Shown here in pieces: positions 33,860-44,364 of a stretch of 64,000 nt of DNA. The first letter of the stretch is position 1, and every line of letters starts with the position of its first letter. The notes under the pieces were generated by a model. It worked only from the letters and a program-made list of their open reading frames with translations, had not been told where the DNA came from and did no database searches. The position numbers were made by a program, and so were the translations under genes. Source of the stretch: Lomentospora prolificans (taxonomy: Eukaryota; Ascomycota; Sordariomycetes; Microascales; Microascaceae); the NCBI GenBank assembly GCA_029532625.1, contig JARFXM010000008.1:1550001-1614000 (forward strand), given 5' to 3'.

Positions 33860-35339
33860 GGCTGTGATTGGTCACTGATGACGAAAGGGCGCGGACCGGG
33901 GGTCGGGTCCGGGAGAATCGGCCTCTTATTAATAATGTCGTTCATTGTTATGGCAAGGGTGACCCGCGCGAACCCTGGAAAATAAGCATATACAGGGACC
34001 AGCGGTACCACTACCTTCCTGAGGACACAATGAAGGGCCTCCAGCAAACTTGACCAGTTGTGCTCCGTTGGTGCTTTGTGGCATAAATCTTATTTTCACG
34101 ACTGGCTCTGCCTCGAATACCCGATTGTCCTCCATCGCCCCACCAGCTCATGGAGAAAGGGAATGGTGCATCGGAGTGGAAACGCACCTCATACCCATCT
34201 TCCGGCATTTCACAAGTTAGCTTTTCCACTACGGAGGATTCTCGATCGACATCCGACGAGTCATGGTAAGGATTTCTATCCCCAGGTATCCAGCAGCGGG
34301 CCTCGAATTCTGGAATCGGCCACTATTTCAGCCCGGCCTTTGGTTGCATCCGCACTTGTCCTGTGACTCGATGGCTGCATGTCACCTGCAGGGAGGATGT
34401 GGGGCTTCATTGAGACCTTGACCCCACTATCATTGACCGACTCACACCGGAGAGGGTTCAAACAGGGCCTGCCGGGGGTTAACCAGCGGCGGCGCCTCTG
34501 GTGCCGCTGCATGCAAGAAAACCATTGCTGCCATTTCTACTCAACTGGGAAGCCGTGATGCAAAGCTCACAGAGGAAGGTCCAGCCATATTTTCTACCAA
34601 ACAGAATGAAGTGATGTACAAACTGTACATCATTTACCCGCTCCGGGCAGCGATACGTCCAATAAAATTCTGCACGTGGAAATCAGATTCTTTATCGAAT
34701 AGTAAGTCGCGAAGCCACTTCGTGCGGCAGATTGAGCATGGCAGAGTAGGCGCTGCCTTCCGTATCGACACAGGGCCTATCCTTTTGCGGATGTGAGAAC
34801 GGAGATAAATATGGTCATGCGCCTCAAATATGAGATACGCCCCGCAACCCTCACGAACAGTTTCACATCTCACATCTTGATTTCGCTCGATAACAACCCC
34901 TCTGCCCAAGCCCAAGGCGATCATCGTTCGTCTAAGAGGGCCAGAATGGTCGACCCCGCCTTGAAACTCACTGACGGTCGGGCCGACATCGCCTTGCGGC
35001 GGCGCCCATTTGAATGCAAGCTATTAGTCGGCGTTAAATGAGTTGGGAGACTAAGGATACTCCAATATTCAACGATTTTGGTAATGGCTTTCAGACATTT
35101 AGGCCTGTGTAGTTATATTGGGATGTGGATTCGAAGAATGGCAAGCCGCACTGCCCACACAGCAAACCGCCCCCTTTATCACGTTCCACCACCCGACGTA
35201 GAACACAGAGTGTCTTAGCATACACTGAAGCTACCGCCTCCGCCTTTGGCCTGTGTATGACCTCATCCGCTGGAGTGAAGAGGCGAATGCGTCGATATAG
35301 CAATGGCGATAGCAAGACGATGGATGAACCTAGCTTGCT
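33860..35339. other. Gene-poor stretch with a perfect 9-bp inverted repeat
   Basis: About 1.5 kb with no recognised gene. Short protein-like phrases occur on the minus strand at 34050-34230, 34634-34924 and 35091-35315, but none starts, splices or matches a family convincingly. A perfect short palindrome sits at 34612-34632 (listed separately). It could be the remains of one or more lost genes or a long promoter region. Confidence 0.4.
34612..34632. repeat. Perfect 9-bp inverted repeat with 3-base loop
   Basis: TGATGTACA (34612-34620) and TGTACATCA (34624-34632) are exact reverse complements separated by AAC. It could form a hairpin in single-stranded DNA or RNA, or be a dyad binding site. 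It lies far from any recognised gene end. Confidence 0.8.
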
Positions 35340-36152
35340 TTAGCAGCGGCGCCAGTTGGCCATGAACTGGACATGGAGGCGCCCATCGAAGGAGTCGACC
35401 TATTCAAGTATTAGCCCTCAGATATCCAAGGAAGTGCCACAGCGCCCATCCGCAATGAACCCATAGGGAATTCGTGGTATAAACACTTACGGTCATGAGA
35501 CCCTTGGCTGTGCTGCTTGGCGGCGAGATGCGGACCTCGGAGTTGACGTTGAGAATAGCAGTGTAGTCTCCGCACTGGGACCAAGTGACAAGGTCGACCT
35601 GCTCATTCATCTCATAGTTGGTCTCGACGGGGCCCCTGATGGTCTTTTGAGCAGCGACGGACTGTTTGACATCATGTTAGCCTTTTATCGTCTTCCCCAG
35701 ATCCAGCGAAATCTACTTACACCACCACCACCAGAGAAGGAGTAGGCAGCCCTGCAAGTACCAGTCTGGCCAGAGGCCAGCGAGGCATAACCGCTAAACG
35801 TGGTGTCCACGACAGAGAACCTGACGTTGCGTTAGTCCAACCCGATATATTTTGGACATTTGTGTCCAACTTACTGCAGTCCCTGGGGAAACTCGATGTT
35901 GAGTGAAACACGGCAGTTCTTGCGAGCGTCCGAGGCAGAAGAGTTGGGGCCGACCTCGACAATGTACTGGTCAAAGGCGACATCGAAGATGGTACCAGTG
36001 GAGTCGACCGTGGCGAAGGCGTGCCCCACGGGGCAGCCGGAGCCGATGGCGCTGATGCCTACGATCTTGACCTCGTTGGGGGAGGGGGCGATGGCTTCGA
36101 TGGGTGTGGCGGTGGCCAAGCCGAGGAAGACAAGAGAAGCGAGTAACTTCAT
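35340..36152 (-). CDS. Small secreted DUF4360-domain protein
   Basis: Four exons on the minus strand, 35875-36152, 35721-35820, 35491-35661 and 35340-35399, give 202 residues. All introns have GTAAGT donors and keep the frame. A clear signal peptide (MKLLASLVFLGLATATPIEA) leads into a domain with VKIVGISAIGSGCPVG, FDQYIVEVGP, SDARKNCRVSLNIEFPQG, GTCRAAYSF, WSQCG and a final RRC. This is the pattern I know as DUF4360, a secreted beta-rich domain of about 180 residues common in fungi and some bacteria, function unknown. Five cysteines in the mature protein allow two disulphides. The protein should be exported. A TATA box and CCAAT word lie at the expected distance upstream, which suggests a regulated, strongly expressed gene. 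It stands alone between two gene-poor stretches. Confidence 0.92.
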
Positions 36153-36254
36153 GGTGGCTAGTGAAAATTACTTAAGAGTAAGTGATATGAGGAGATGGGT
36201 TCTGAGTGCTGCTCTGGGGTATTTCTCGAGAGCTCGTGACGGGAGATCTGATCC

Positions 36255-36262
36255 CTTTTATA
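36255..36262 (-). promoter_or_regulatory. TATA box of the DUF4360 gene
   Basis: TATAAAAG on the minus strand, about 105 bases upstream of the ATG at 36152. A CCAAT word lies immediately upstream at 36265-36269 (plus-strand orientation). The match to the consensus and the short distance make this the best core-promoter candidate in the window. Confidence 0.6.
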
Positions 36263-36269
36263 CCCCAAT

Positions 36270-38856
36270 CCAGGAACAACCTAGTAAGCTTCTTACCATT
36301 CTATCCCCTTTACCTTCATGGGACTAGGTCGAAAGGTCTAAGAATAGAATTGAGAATCAGGAGAGGGTTGTCCAGCCAAAACGATCCGCATCTAGCCAAC
36401 CGAGAGGCAAACCCAGATGTCACCCTCAAGAGACCGCGAAGATAAGGTCAACTGACATCTTGACCCCCGGGAACGGCGGAAACACACTCCAGCTGGCTTC
36501 ACTGTCTTCCTCCAATCACCCAGAGCCAACGGCTTCCTCATATATTACCTCGTCGTGCACGACTAATCCCCGATTCGGTCCGCCGGAACCCCTAGGAAGT
36601 CCTCCTGCCACTTCGCAGGGAGATCTATCCCCGGGGTCTCGTGGCGACGGATACCTCGCAACCACATCCGGTAGCTAGAGTATGATCTTCCCCTCTAAGA
36701 GGTGACATTGCTGTTCAGCTCGCACCTTTGCGAACCACCGATACGGTTGTGCTTCATCTGGTGGTGTATTGACGTTGCAGCTGGACCTGGAGATCATTCC
36801 CTGACATCCTATGAGTTTGCTCTTGCGGCTCTAGGTTGTTCGTTCGAGCATGCCCGTTTAGAAGTGGTTAATACATGCAGGAGTCCTTGGAGTCGGGTCA
36901 TATATGGTAGGTTGGCTTCCAGAAATAGAAAGTGTGGTGTTACCTAACAGGCAGTTGGAGATGGGGAATTCTCAGTCTCGTGTTTAGACGGAAGTCGAGA
37001 ACGGCGTAGTTGTGTGGAGGTCAGGTCATACGGCGCCGAAGATTGTTTTTTGAGGTCGACTTCCTCTATTACACGCAATTTGGTCTATGCCTAGGACCTT
37101 CCCTACGTTGTGATGGTCACACATGGCTGGCCTGGCAGTCACTTGCACCATTGAAAACAAGCTCTCCATAAAGATCGCTGCTGATGACAATGACTATAGA
37201 CATGGCGCATTTCTATCGACTATTCTCCGAGACGAGATGGTGCTCAGGGTGGTCCCTGCTTACACGAGAGAGCTGCACTCCACCGGCTAGTGGTGTGAGC
37301 TAAGATAAATCTTTTCATTCCCAGGTAACCTCCAATTTTCCTGTGAGGTTTCCTACTTCTATTTACGTTTGGGATAGTATGATTGGTGGCTATAAGAAAA
37401 GCAGCCCGGTGCCATGAGATCCGAGCGAATCGCCGCCTCGAGGGGACTGTCCATTGCATCCAACCGGACACCAAGACCGCCGCGATGGAGTCTCCCGGTA
37501 TATGAAGATTGTTCAAAGAAACCGAATGCCATATACTTTATAGAGTGTATATATAAACATGCGACAGTTCAGGCAGGTGTGGAGTGCAAGGAAGGCCAGC
37601 GAACCGGACCCAGATACCTACGCACCGTATCATCTCCGCCTGAGCCGGAGCGCAAAGGAATCGCAAACTTTAGTGCTGCTCAAGAATGCAACTTGCTGTG
37701 TAACATTCTACCTACAGTTTACGCTGGATTTAATTAAGCGTAGAGGCTACTATTGCAGGAGACGGGTTGATATTGCTAATTAGCCAATCCGGTTACGCGG
37801 ATGGCAACACCCTCGAGAAATATCACTGCTGGGAGCTTGGCCTCACCACGCCATGCACACTTACGAGCTTTAGCGAGGAGGGAGAAATATGGAAGGGCTG
37901 GTAGGCCTCGCTACTTTATGGGCGATGGCTCACCCTATTCTGCGCTTGGAAGGTGTTTCGGTCGGCTTCCGCCGGGGCGAGGCAGTCCGATCCCTTGGCC
38001 GTTGCCGGGGCCTAACTAGATCTGGAAGCCAAGGCGAGATATGAAAGTTGCATGTGTGTGTGCATAGTTGAGCGGAATTTTTAACTGGATATGCTGTGCC
38101 GTAGAGCATTCTACACCGGGTTCTGAGAGTCGGGGTTGATGGAGATGGTGGTGTAAGTTGAAGCGGACGAGCTAAGCCTGATGGGAGACACCTTTAAGAG
38201 GCAAGTCAAAATCATGTTTTGGCCCGAGAGATGCTGTGAGATAAAACCACGCCACAGAATCCCTCTTTTAGCTCTACCTCAGTACAGTAATATCCCGAGT
38301 CCTTTCGATGTCGTGGCGGGCCGTTTCCAGTATGGCGATGTTTAAGTCAGAAGGTGCAATCCAAATCTATGCGCTGGCCTCTTATGACACGGCCAGAGCA
38401 CACATTCATTGCATGGATACATCTCCATGGCATGGGGCAGCGACGGGTGGATTGTCGGCTGATAACACCTGCACAGGCACCACCTGACACGCCCGCAGAG
38501 GATCACCAGAAACAAGCCGTCGCACTCGTTATTCATCACCATTACATTGAATGGCCACAATGACGCCACCTCCGCCCCGATGCTCTCAACGGGACATTTT
38601 CATCCTTTGGGCATCTTTGCCAACTCCCCGATAATAGTGCTTTTTGTGAACCGAATAGTGATATATCGGCAGTAGAGCTGCCTTTGGATACTGTTCTTGG
38701 ATGTAAAGCCCGGGAGGCCGGTATTATTCGTGAGCGAACCCCCGCCTCACCTCCAACAGCGGCGCGAGAAACTCCGGAGCCGTCTCACGACCCCGAGTTG
38801 TCGCCGAAATATTCTTCTCCCATATCTCTAGCCATCTATCCGGTACTGTCACTAAA
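36270..38856. other. Gene-free stretch, 2.6 kb
   Basis: Between the DUF4360 gene (leftward) and the M28 peptidase gene (rightward), so it contains both upstream regions. I see only short frames without recognisable content. There is a TATATATAAA word at about 37549-37558 without a credible gene after it. No tRNA or transposon is evident. Confidence 0.4.
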
Positions 38857-41471
38857 ATGCCGAACCGGGCGGAGAACACACCCCTTATCGCGACCGTCCC
38901 GGTCCGGACGCCGCGCCCGCGCTACCGCCACAGCACCCTCAGACGGTTCTGTACTATCTCCTTGACCTCTATCTTACTTTATAGCTTCTTATCGTTCGCC
39001 ATTATGCTCCTTGTTGATGGGCCGCCTCATCACCGTCACCGCCACCGCCACGGGTGGTGGAGTGACGCCTTGACTCTGAGCTGGTCGGATGCTAAGGTGT
39101 CTCATGAGGAGCTCCGGGAGATCTTGCTTAATACTCCCGATGGCAAGCGTGCGCAGGAGTGGAGCCGGTATTACACCTCCGGTGTACACCTAGCTGGAAA
39201 GAACTATTCGCAGGTTGGTTGAACTAAAACGTTCCAGATTAAGAACATGGGAAGCGGATGCTCATTAGTACCTAGGCTGCTTGGACGAAAGAGAAGTGGG
39301 CCGACTGGGGAATCAAGTCAGAGATCGTTGCATACGATGTCTACTTGAATTATCCCGAGGACCACAGTCTCTCTCTTCTCAAAAAAAAGAAGAGCAACGA
39401 CTCCGATGAATCTGAGAACTGGGAGGTCAAGTTTAGTGCCTCCCTGGAGGAAGACGTCCTCGACGAGGACCCTACAACTGGTCGCGCAGACAGAGTGCCC
39501 ACCTTTCACGGTTATTCAGCCAGCGGGAATGTTACCGCGCCCGTCGTCTACGTTAATTACGGTACCTATCAGGATTATGAGGATCTTATTAAGGCCAACA
39601 TAACTCTGGAAGGAAAGATCGCAATTACTAAATACGGCTTCATCTTCCGTGGCCTCAAGTGCAAACGTGCTCAGGAACTAGGCATGGTTGGTTGCATTAT
39701 CTATTCTGATCCGGGTGACGATGGCGAGATCACCGAGTCAAACGGATATAAACCGTACCCCGAGGGCTTGGCGAGGAACCCCTCGAGTGTGCAGAGAGGA
39801 AGCGCGCAGTTCCTCAGTATTAGGCCTGGCGATCCGTAAGTCGTTCGTTCCCTCTGTGACTTTCTGGGCGTTCACTAATGGTCCCTAGGACGACTCCTGG
39901 ATACCCTTCGAAACCAGGTGTCCCAAGGCAGCCCGTCGATGATAGCACTCCTAGCATTCCCTCTATTCCCATTTCATATGCTGATGCCATCCCCATTTTG
40001 AAGGCTTTGAACGGCCATGGCCCAAAGGCCTCGGACCTTAACAAGTACTGGCAGAGAAACCGTGGCCTAGGGTACAAGGGTGTAGATTACAACATTGGCC
40101 CTACACCCGATAATATCGTGGTCAACTTATATAACAAGCAAAACTATACTACCACTCCTATCTGGAATGTCATTGGAGTAATCAACGGAACCCTTCCTGA
40201 TGAGGCTATCATTGTCGGTAATCATCGCGATGCTTGGATGATTGGTGGCGCAGCCGACCCAAACAGTGGTTCCGCGGTTATCAACGAAGTCATCCGAAGC
40301 TTCGGCGAGGCCGTCAAGGCCGGATGGAGACCTCTTCGCACTATCGTCTTTGCTAGCTGGGACGGCGAGGAGTATGGCTTGGTTGGGAGTACGGAGTGGG
40401 TTGAGGAGTATTTGCCCTGGCTTACTGAGGCAAACCTCGCTTACCTCAACGTGGACGTCGCAGTTAGCGGCCCTAACCTGAGGGTGTCTGCCGCACCACT
40501 ATTGCACGATGTGTTCCGAAAGGTCATCGATCTTGTGCCCTCTCCCAACCAGACTGTCCCTGAGCAGACTATGGCCGATTTGTTTAGTGGAAAGATTTCG
40601 ACCATGGGCAGTGGAAGTGACTTCACCGCCTTCCAAGACTACGCCGGTGTGCCCTCTCTCGACATGGGCTTTGTACAGGGAACACCGTCTGATGGGGAAG
40701 CGTTGTATCACTACCATTCCAACTACGACAGCTTCCATTGGATGAGCGAGCACGCTGATCCGGGTTTCGCATACCACAGAACCATGGCGCAGGTCCTAGG
40801 TCTCCTTACTGCCGAGCTCGCCAATACCCCGATTGTCCAATTCAAGGCGACCAGATACGCCGACGAGCTTGGCGTCTACCTCGACAAGGTCGAAAACGCC
40901 CTCAAAGACGACCCCGAAAATGCTGTTTTCACTATGGGCGACATCACTGAAGAAGAATTGACCCTCGCCGTTAGGGCAGTCAACCGCGGCTCCGCTGCCG
41001 TAAAGGGGGACTTTGAAACCTTTGTCAAGCGCCTCAACCGCCTCCGCAAGTCCATTTCTGAGCTTCGCGAGGCGGCTGAAAAGGTTGACGAGCAGGCCGA
41101 GTGGTGCAGAAAGCGTATCGAGGAGGGCATCCCGTGGTGGAAGTTCTGGGAGAAGATTAAGCTTGGCATCCTCTTCGTCAAGACGAACGCCAAATATAAG
41201 CAGTTTGAGAGGCAGTTCTTATACGAACCTGGCTTGGATGGAAGGAATTGGTATAAGCATGTGGTGTTTGCGCCCGGTCTGTGGACTGGTTACTCTGGAG
41301 GTGAGTGATAGTTCTTCATTTCCCGGCTTTGATTCTGCGACTAACTTTTGCGTAGCTGTGTTCCCTGGCCTGCTAGAGAGTATTAATGCCAAGGATTACG
41401 CTAATGCTGTCAAATGGGCGGGTATAATCAACAACTGCGTCCGCAACTCAGCCAGGCTGCTCAAAGGTTGA
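38857..41471 (+). CDS. M28 peptidase, glutamate carboxypeptidase II / transferrin-receptor-like
   Basis: Four exons, 38857-39213, 39276-39835, 39889-41300 and 41356-41471, give 814 residues. A short cytoplasmic N-terminus is followed by one membrane helix (about 33-53, ISLTSILLYSFLSFAIMLL), giving the type II topology of this family. A protease-associated (PA) domain follows (about 165-290, APVVYVNYG to GCIIYSDPGDDGE). The zinc peptidase domain shows all five expected ligands in order: His in NHRDAW (about 417), Asp in AADPNSGSA, Glu in WDGEEYG, Asp in LNVDVA and His in YHYHSNYD (about 580). A C-terminal helical dimerisation-like domain ends the protein. It should cleave acidic or small C-terminal residues outside the cell or in the vacuole or secretory lumen; the substrate is unknown. 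A His/Arg run, HHRHRHRH, directly follows the membrane helix and is unusual. Confidence 0.95.
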
Positions 41472-41772
41472 AGCGGAAGAGATTCGGTACGATACGGAGG
41501 AGGTATCCTAATCGAGGACGCTGCCCGAACTCAATGTAGTGGGTGCTGGTAGAGGTTACTCGGAGTTAGGTTACGGAATGTAATTGAGTCGCACACCCAG
41601 CGTTTGATGCCACTAGCAGAAACTACGTTTATAGTAATGACGGAGTCGTGAGGCTATCTATCTACCGCGATGTGAACCAAAACCTCCTCCTCATGCCATG
41701 AAATCCAAAACGCACATCAATTCATGATATTTCTCATAATCCTCGTCAGCCATCCAGCCCCTACCCTAACCC
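41472..41772. other. Convergent 3' intergenic region
   Basis: 301 bases between the stop codons of the M28 peptidase gene and the DNAJC11-like gene. Both 3' UTRs must lie here. At the right edge the sequence reads CCCTACCCTAACCCCTAG, two copies of a telomere-like unit overlapping the minus-strand stop codon; two copies are too few to mean much. Confidence 0.5.
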
Positions 41773-44364
41773 CTAGGGAATCACCACCCTCTCCCCATCC
41801 TTGACCTCCACAACCGCCTCTCGGCCCCCAATCCCATACCTAACCCTCAGCACCTTTTCCTTCCCCGGCGCTGGGTCCCAAAATCCAGGAAGCCTACCAA
41901 TCCTCAACCCAGCCGGGATAACCACGCTCTTCCCATCCCTCACCAAAGCCGCCAACGCCACCGTAACATCCGCCACATGTTCCCCAGCCCAACCCGCCTC
42001 CACGTCCCCGTATTTCGCCGTCAAAATCGTCAGCTCCTCCGCCGCAGCCGCGTCTTGGCCCGACGCGGCCCTTGCCTCCTCGGCTCGATTTAAAGCGCGG
42101 TGAAGCAGAAACGTAAGATCGTCGGCCTCGGCGCGACGAACGGCCCTCGTCGACTTTTGCGCCTTGGCTCTCTTGCGCTTCTCGTTCAGCGACAGGAAGT
42201 GCATGCAGCCCGCCACGAGGAAGGGGATGGCGGCGCAGCAGAAGAGCTTTCGGGCGGGGATGAGGGTGCGCGGCGCGAGGAACAGGGGGAGGCTGAGGCG
42301 CTGGCCGAGGCGGGACCAGTACAGCGAGACGTGGAGGCTGTATGCGGAGATGCCGAGCTCAAGGCCGAGGCGGGAGGATCTGCCAACCGGGAGGAGCTGG
42401 CGGACGGCAAAGTACCGGTCGAGGAGGGTGTTGGCGCAGAGTTCAGCTTCGAGGCGGGCGGGTCGCGGGTTCTTCCTCCAGGGGAGAAGAGCGGCGACGT
42501 CCCTCCCGTAGCGGAGGTAGGTGCCCAGTGAGTCGGCGGTGGCGGCGAGGGACACGGCCCAGGATCCGGAGCCGGCGACGTCGAGCTCCTCGTCGAGGCC
42601 GCGGATGCCCGCTTCACCGGCGGGGACGTCGCCGTTGTGGTTGGCCGAGACCATGGTGACGCCGCTGGCGGAGCCGCGGTCGCAGGGGGTCGTCTTGTAG
42701 CCTATCTCGAGGCTAGCGGCGGTGCGCATGGGGAACTCGGCGTAGAAGAAGCGACGGTTGATGCGCGAGAACTCGGTGAAGAACTTGCAGGTGTCTTCGG
42801 TCTTGAGGGCCCAGTCGCCGCTGTCGAGGCGCGCAAAGGCGGTTCCGGAGCTAACGGCTCGCTGAGCCCACAGGGCGAGGCGGGGAGCGCGAGTCGTAGG
42901 TTTCTGGAGTGCTGTGATGCTGGTTCCGGTGGTGGTGGGGGCACCTTTGAAGGGGGCGGAGTAGGTTGCGCGGGCTGTTAGAGCCGGGCGGGGGAGAATG
43001 TCGGACTCGAGTTCGATGGCCGTGCTGGAGAGGATGGTTTGCGCATCGTTGGTCGTGCGATGGATGTCCTGGCGGAGTTTGGTGGTGATGAGCGGGCAGA
43101 GGCGGTTCTCTGCGAGCTGGATGACGCGCTGCCGCGGGATAGTCAGGGGCAGGAGAGGCTGATATCGGTCTGAGAGGAGGGACATGGGCATGTGCGACAT
43201 GTCCTCCGCAACGCCAAATACAGAGCCAGACACAGTTAGGTTAGGCGCTGGAACGATGAAGACGGGAGCCTCCCGGGCGGAACCCAGGGAAGCAGAGTCG
43301 AACGTGATGGTCGGGGTCTCGCCCTTCTCCGACGACGCTTCCGGCGCCGCAAACATCCGTCCCTGGACTTTCCGGAAGCCGCTCTTGACGAGGTTGCCTA
43401 GGCTTGGAACGCCGACGGTCAAGTGATGCCCGACGGTAAAATCCAATGGTCGCAACGCCGGTCCTTTGACAGTGCCACCTTTCAAGCGCCCCAGAAAGCT
43501 CGAGACGTCAACCCGAAGACCGAGATCTGATCCCGTCTGTAGAGCCCGCCTGACCTGTCTTTCTAGTGTCTCGGTAAGAACCACATCAAACCCCTCGCTC
43601 CCAGGTTCGTATCCCGACTGGAGCGCAAAGTCATACGCCGCCTTCTGCTGTGGATCCAGAAGTGTCTCGAAAGCAGTCTGGGTGCGCAGGAAGTACTTCC
43701 ACGCCATCTCCTTCACGTCCGGATCGTGGTTCTCGGGATACAGCAACTTACACCACCTCCAATACGCCCTCCTCACCTCCTCGGTACTCAATCCCTCTCT
43801 CGGCAAGCACAGCACCTCATAAAAGTTCGCGTCCCTCTCATCCTCCCCGTCGGCAACATCTTCTTGCTCAGTGACGTCGGCAGTGCCCTCATCTCCCGGT
43901 TCCAATACGCTCGGCTCCTTCCACTCCAGATCAGACATGGTCAACCGGTCAAAAACAGAAACCACATCGTCGTCGCCAAACTCATACTCCTTCCTCGTCG
44001 CAGCGAATTGTTCATTCAGCGAAAACCTAGACTCCATGGGCCTCAGCCCGTGACCTCCGGGCGGCCCATACGGTCCTCCGTAATAACCGCCCGATGGCAC
44101 TCTAGTCTGCTGAGGCTCGTAGACTGACGGCACCCTCGCCTGCTGTGGTTCATACATAGACGGCACCCTGGTCTGTGCCGGCTCGTAGGTCGAAGACACT
44201 CTCCCCTGCGGCTGCTGGTGCTGTTGCTGGTGTTCATGGTGGCCTTGCTGGTACAAGGCATGCGGGTGCGCCTCGTCGAACACGGCGCTGGACCTCGCAG
44301 AGTTGACGCGGCTCGATCCGCGACCCCGCCTCGCCCTCGGGGTCCTATTAGGAGAATCAGCCAT
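41773..44364 (-). CDS. DNAJC11-like J-domain protein with non-canonical HPD motif
   Basis: One uninterrupted frame of 863 residues, starting at an ATG at 44364. The N-terminal 130 residues are disordered and contain three tandem 11-residue repeats of the type YEPQQTRVPS (about 44085-44180). The J domain (about 180-250) starts DANFYEVLCLPREG and ends DPQQKAAYDFAL. Where typical J proteins have HPD, this has YPE (LLYPENHDPD), so stimulation of Hsp70 ATPase is doubtful. The middle is a beta-rich region with HHLTVGVPSLG. A hydrophobic stretch (ALIPARKLFCCAAIPFLVAG) leads to a C-terminal domain (about 745-863) ending RVRYGIGGREAVVEVKDGE, which matches DUF3395, the tail of DNAJC11. DNAJC11 associates with the mitochondrial MICOS/SAM machinery; a mitochondrial role here is inference. 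High GC3 gives long shadow frames on the other strand. Confidence 0.87.
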   Translation of the reverse strand: MADSPNRTPRARRGRGSSRVNSARSSAVFDEAHPHALYQQGHHEHQQQHQQPQGRVSSTYEPAQTRVPSMYEPQQARVPSVYEPQQTRVPSGGYYGGPYGPPGGHGLRPMESRFSLNEQFAATRKEYEFGDDDVVSVFDRLTMSDLEWKEPSVLEPGDEGTADVTEQEDVADGEDERDANFYEVLCLPREGLSTEEVRRAYWRWCKLLYPENHDPDVKEMAWKYFLRTQTAFETLLDPQQKAAYDFALQSGYEPGSEGFDVVLTETLERQVRRALQTGSDLGLRVDVSSFLGRLKGGTVKGPALRPLDFTVGHHLTVGVPSLGNLVKSGFRKVQGRMFAAPEASSEKGETPTITFDSASLGSAREAPVFIVPAPNLTVSGSVFGVAEDMSHMPMSLLSDRYQPLLPLTIPRQRVIQLAENRLCPLITTKLRQDIHRTTNDAQTILSSTAIELESDILPRPALTARATYSAPFKGAPTTTGTSITALQKPTTRAPRLALWAQRAVSSGTAFARLDSGDWALKTEDTCKFFTEFSRINRRFFYAEFPMRTAASLEIGYKTTPCDRGSASGVTMVSANHNGDVPAGEAGIRGLDEELDVAGSGSWAVSLAATADSLGTYLRYGRDVAALLPWRKNPRPARLEAELCANTLLDRYFAVRQLLPVGRSSRLGLELGISAYSLHVSLYWSRLGQRLSLPLFLAPRTLIPARKLFCCAAIPFLVAGCMHFLSLNEKRKRAKAQKSTRAVRRAEADDLTFLLHRALNRAEEARAASGQDAAAAEELTILTAKYGDVEAGWAGEHVADVTVALAALVRDGKSVVIPAGLRIGRLPGFWDPAPGKEKVLRVRYGIGGREAVVEVKDGERVVIP
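44085..44180 (-). repeat. Three 33-bp tandem coding repeats
   Basis: Within the DNAJC11-like gene, the 11-residue unit (Q-T/A-R-V-P-S-x-Y-E-P-Q) occurs about three times in a row, with small changes. Being in phase with the codons, loss or gain of units leaves the frame intact. It sits in the disordered N-terminal part. Confidence 0.75.

Noticed and set aside
34634..34924. 96-codon minus-strand frame
   Set aside because: Some protein-like phrases, but no neighbouring exon that joins in frame and no recognised family.
41757..41780. Telomere-like CCCTACCCTAACCCCTA at the end of the DNAJC11-like gene
   Set aside because: Only about two degenerate units, partly within a stop codon; consistent with chance.
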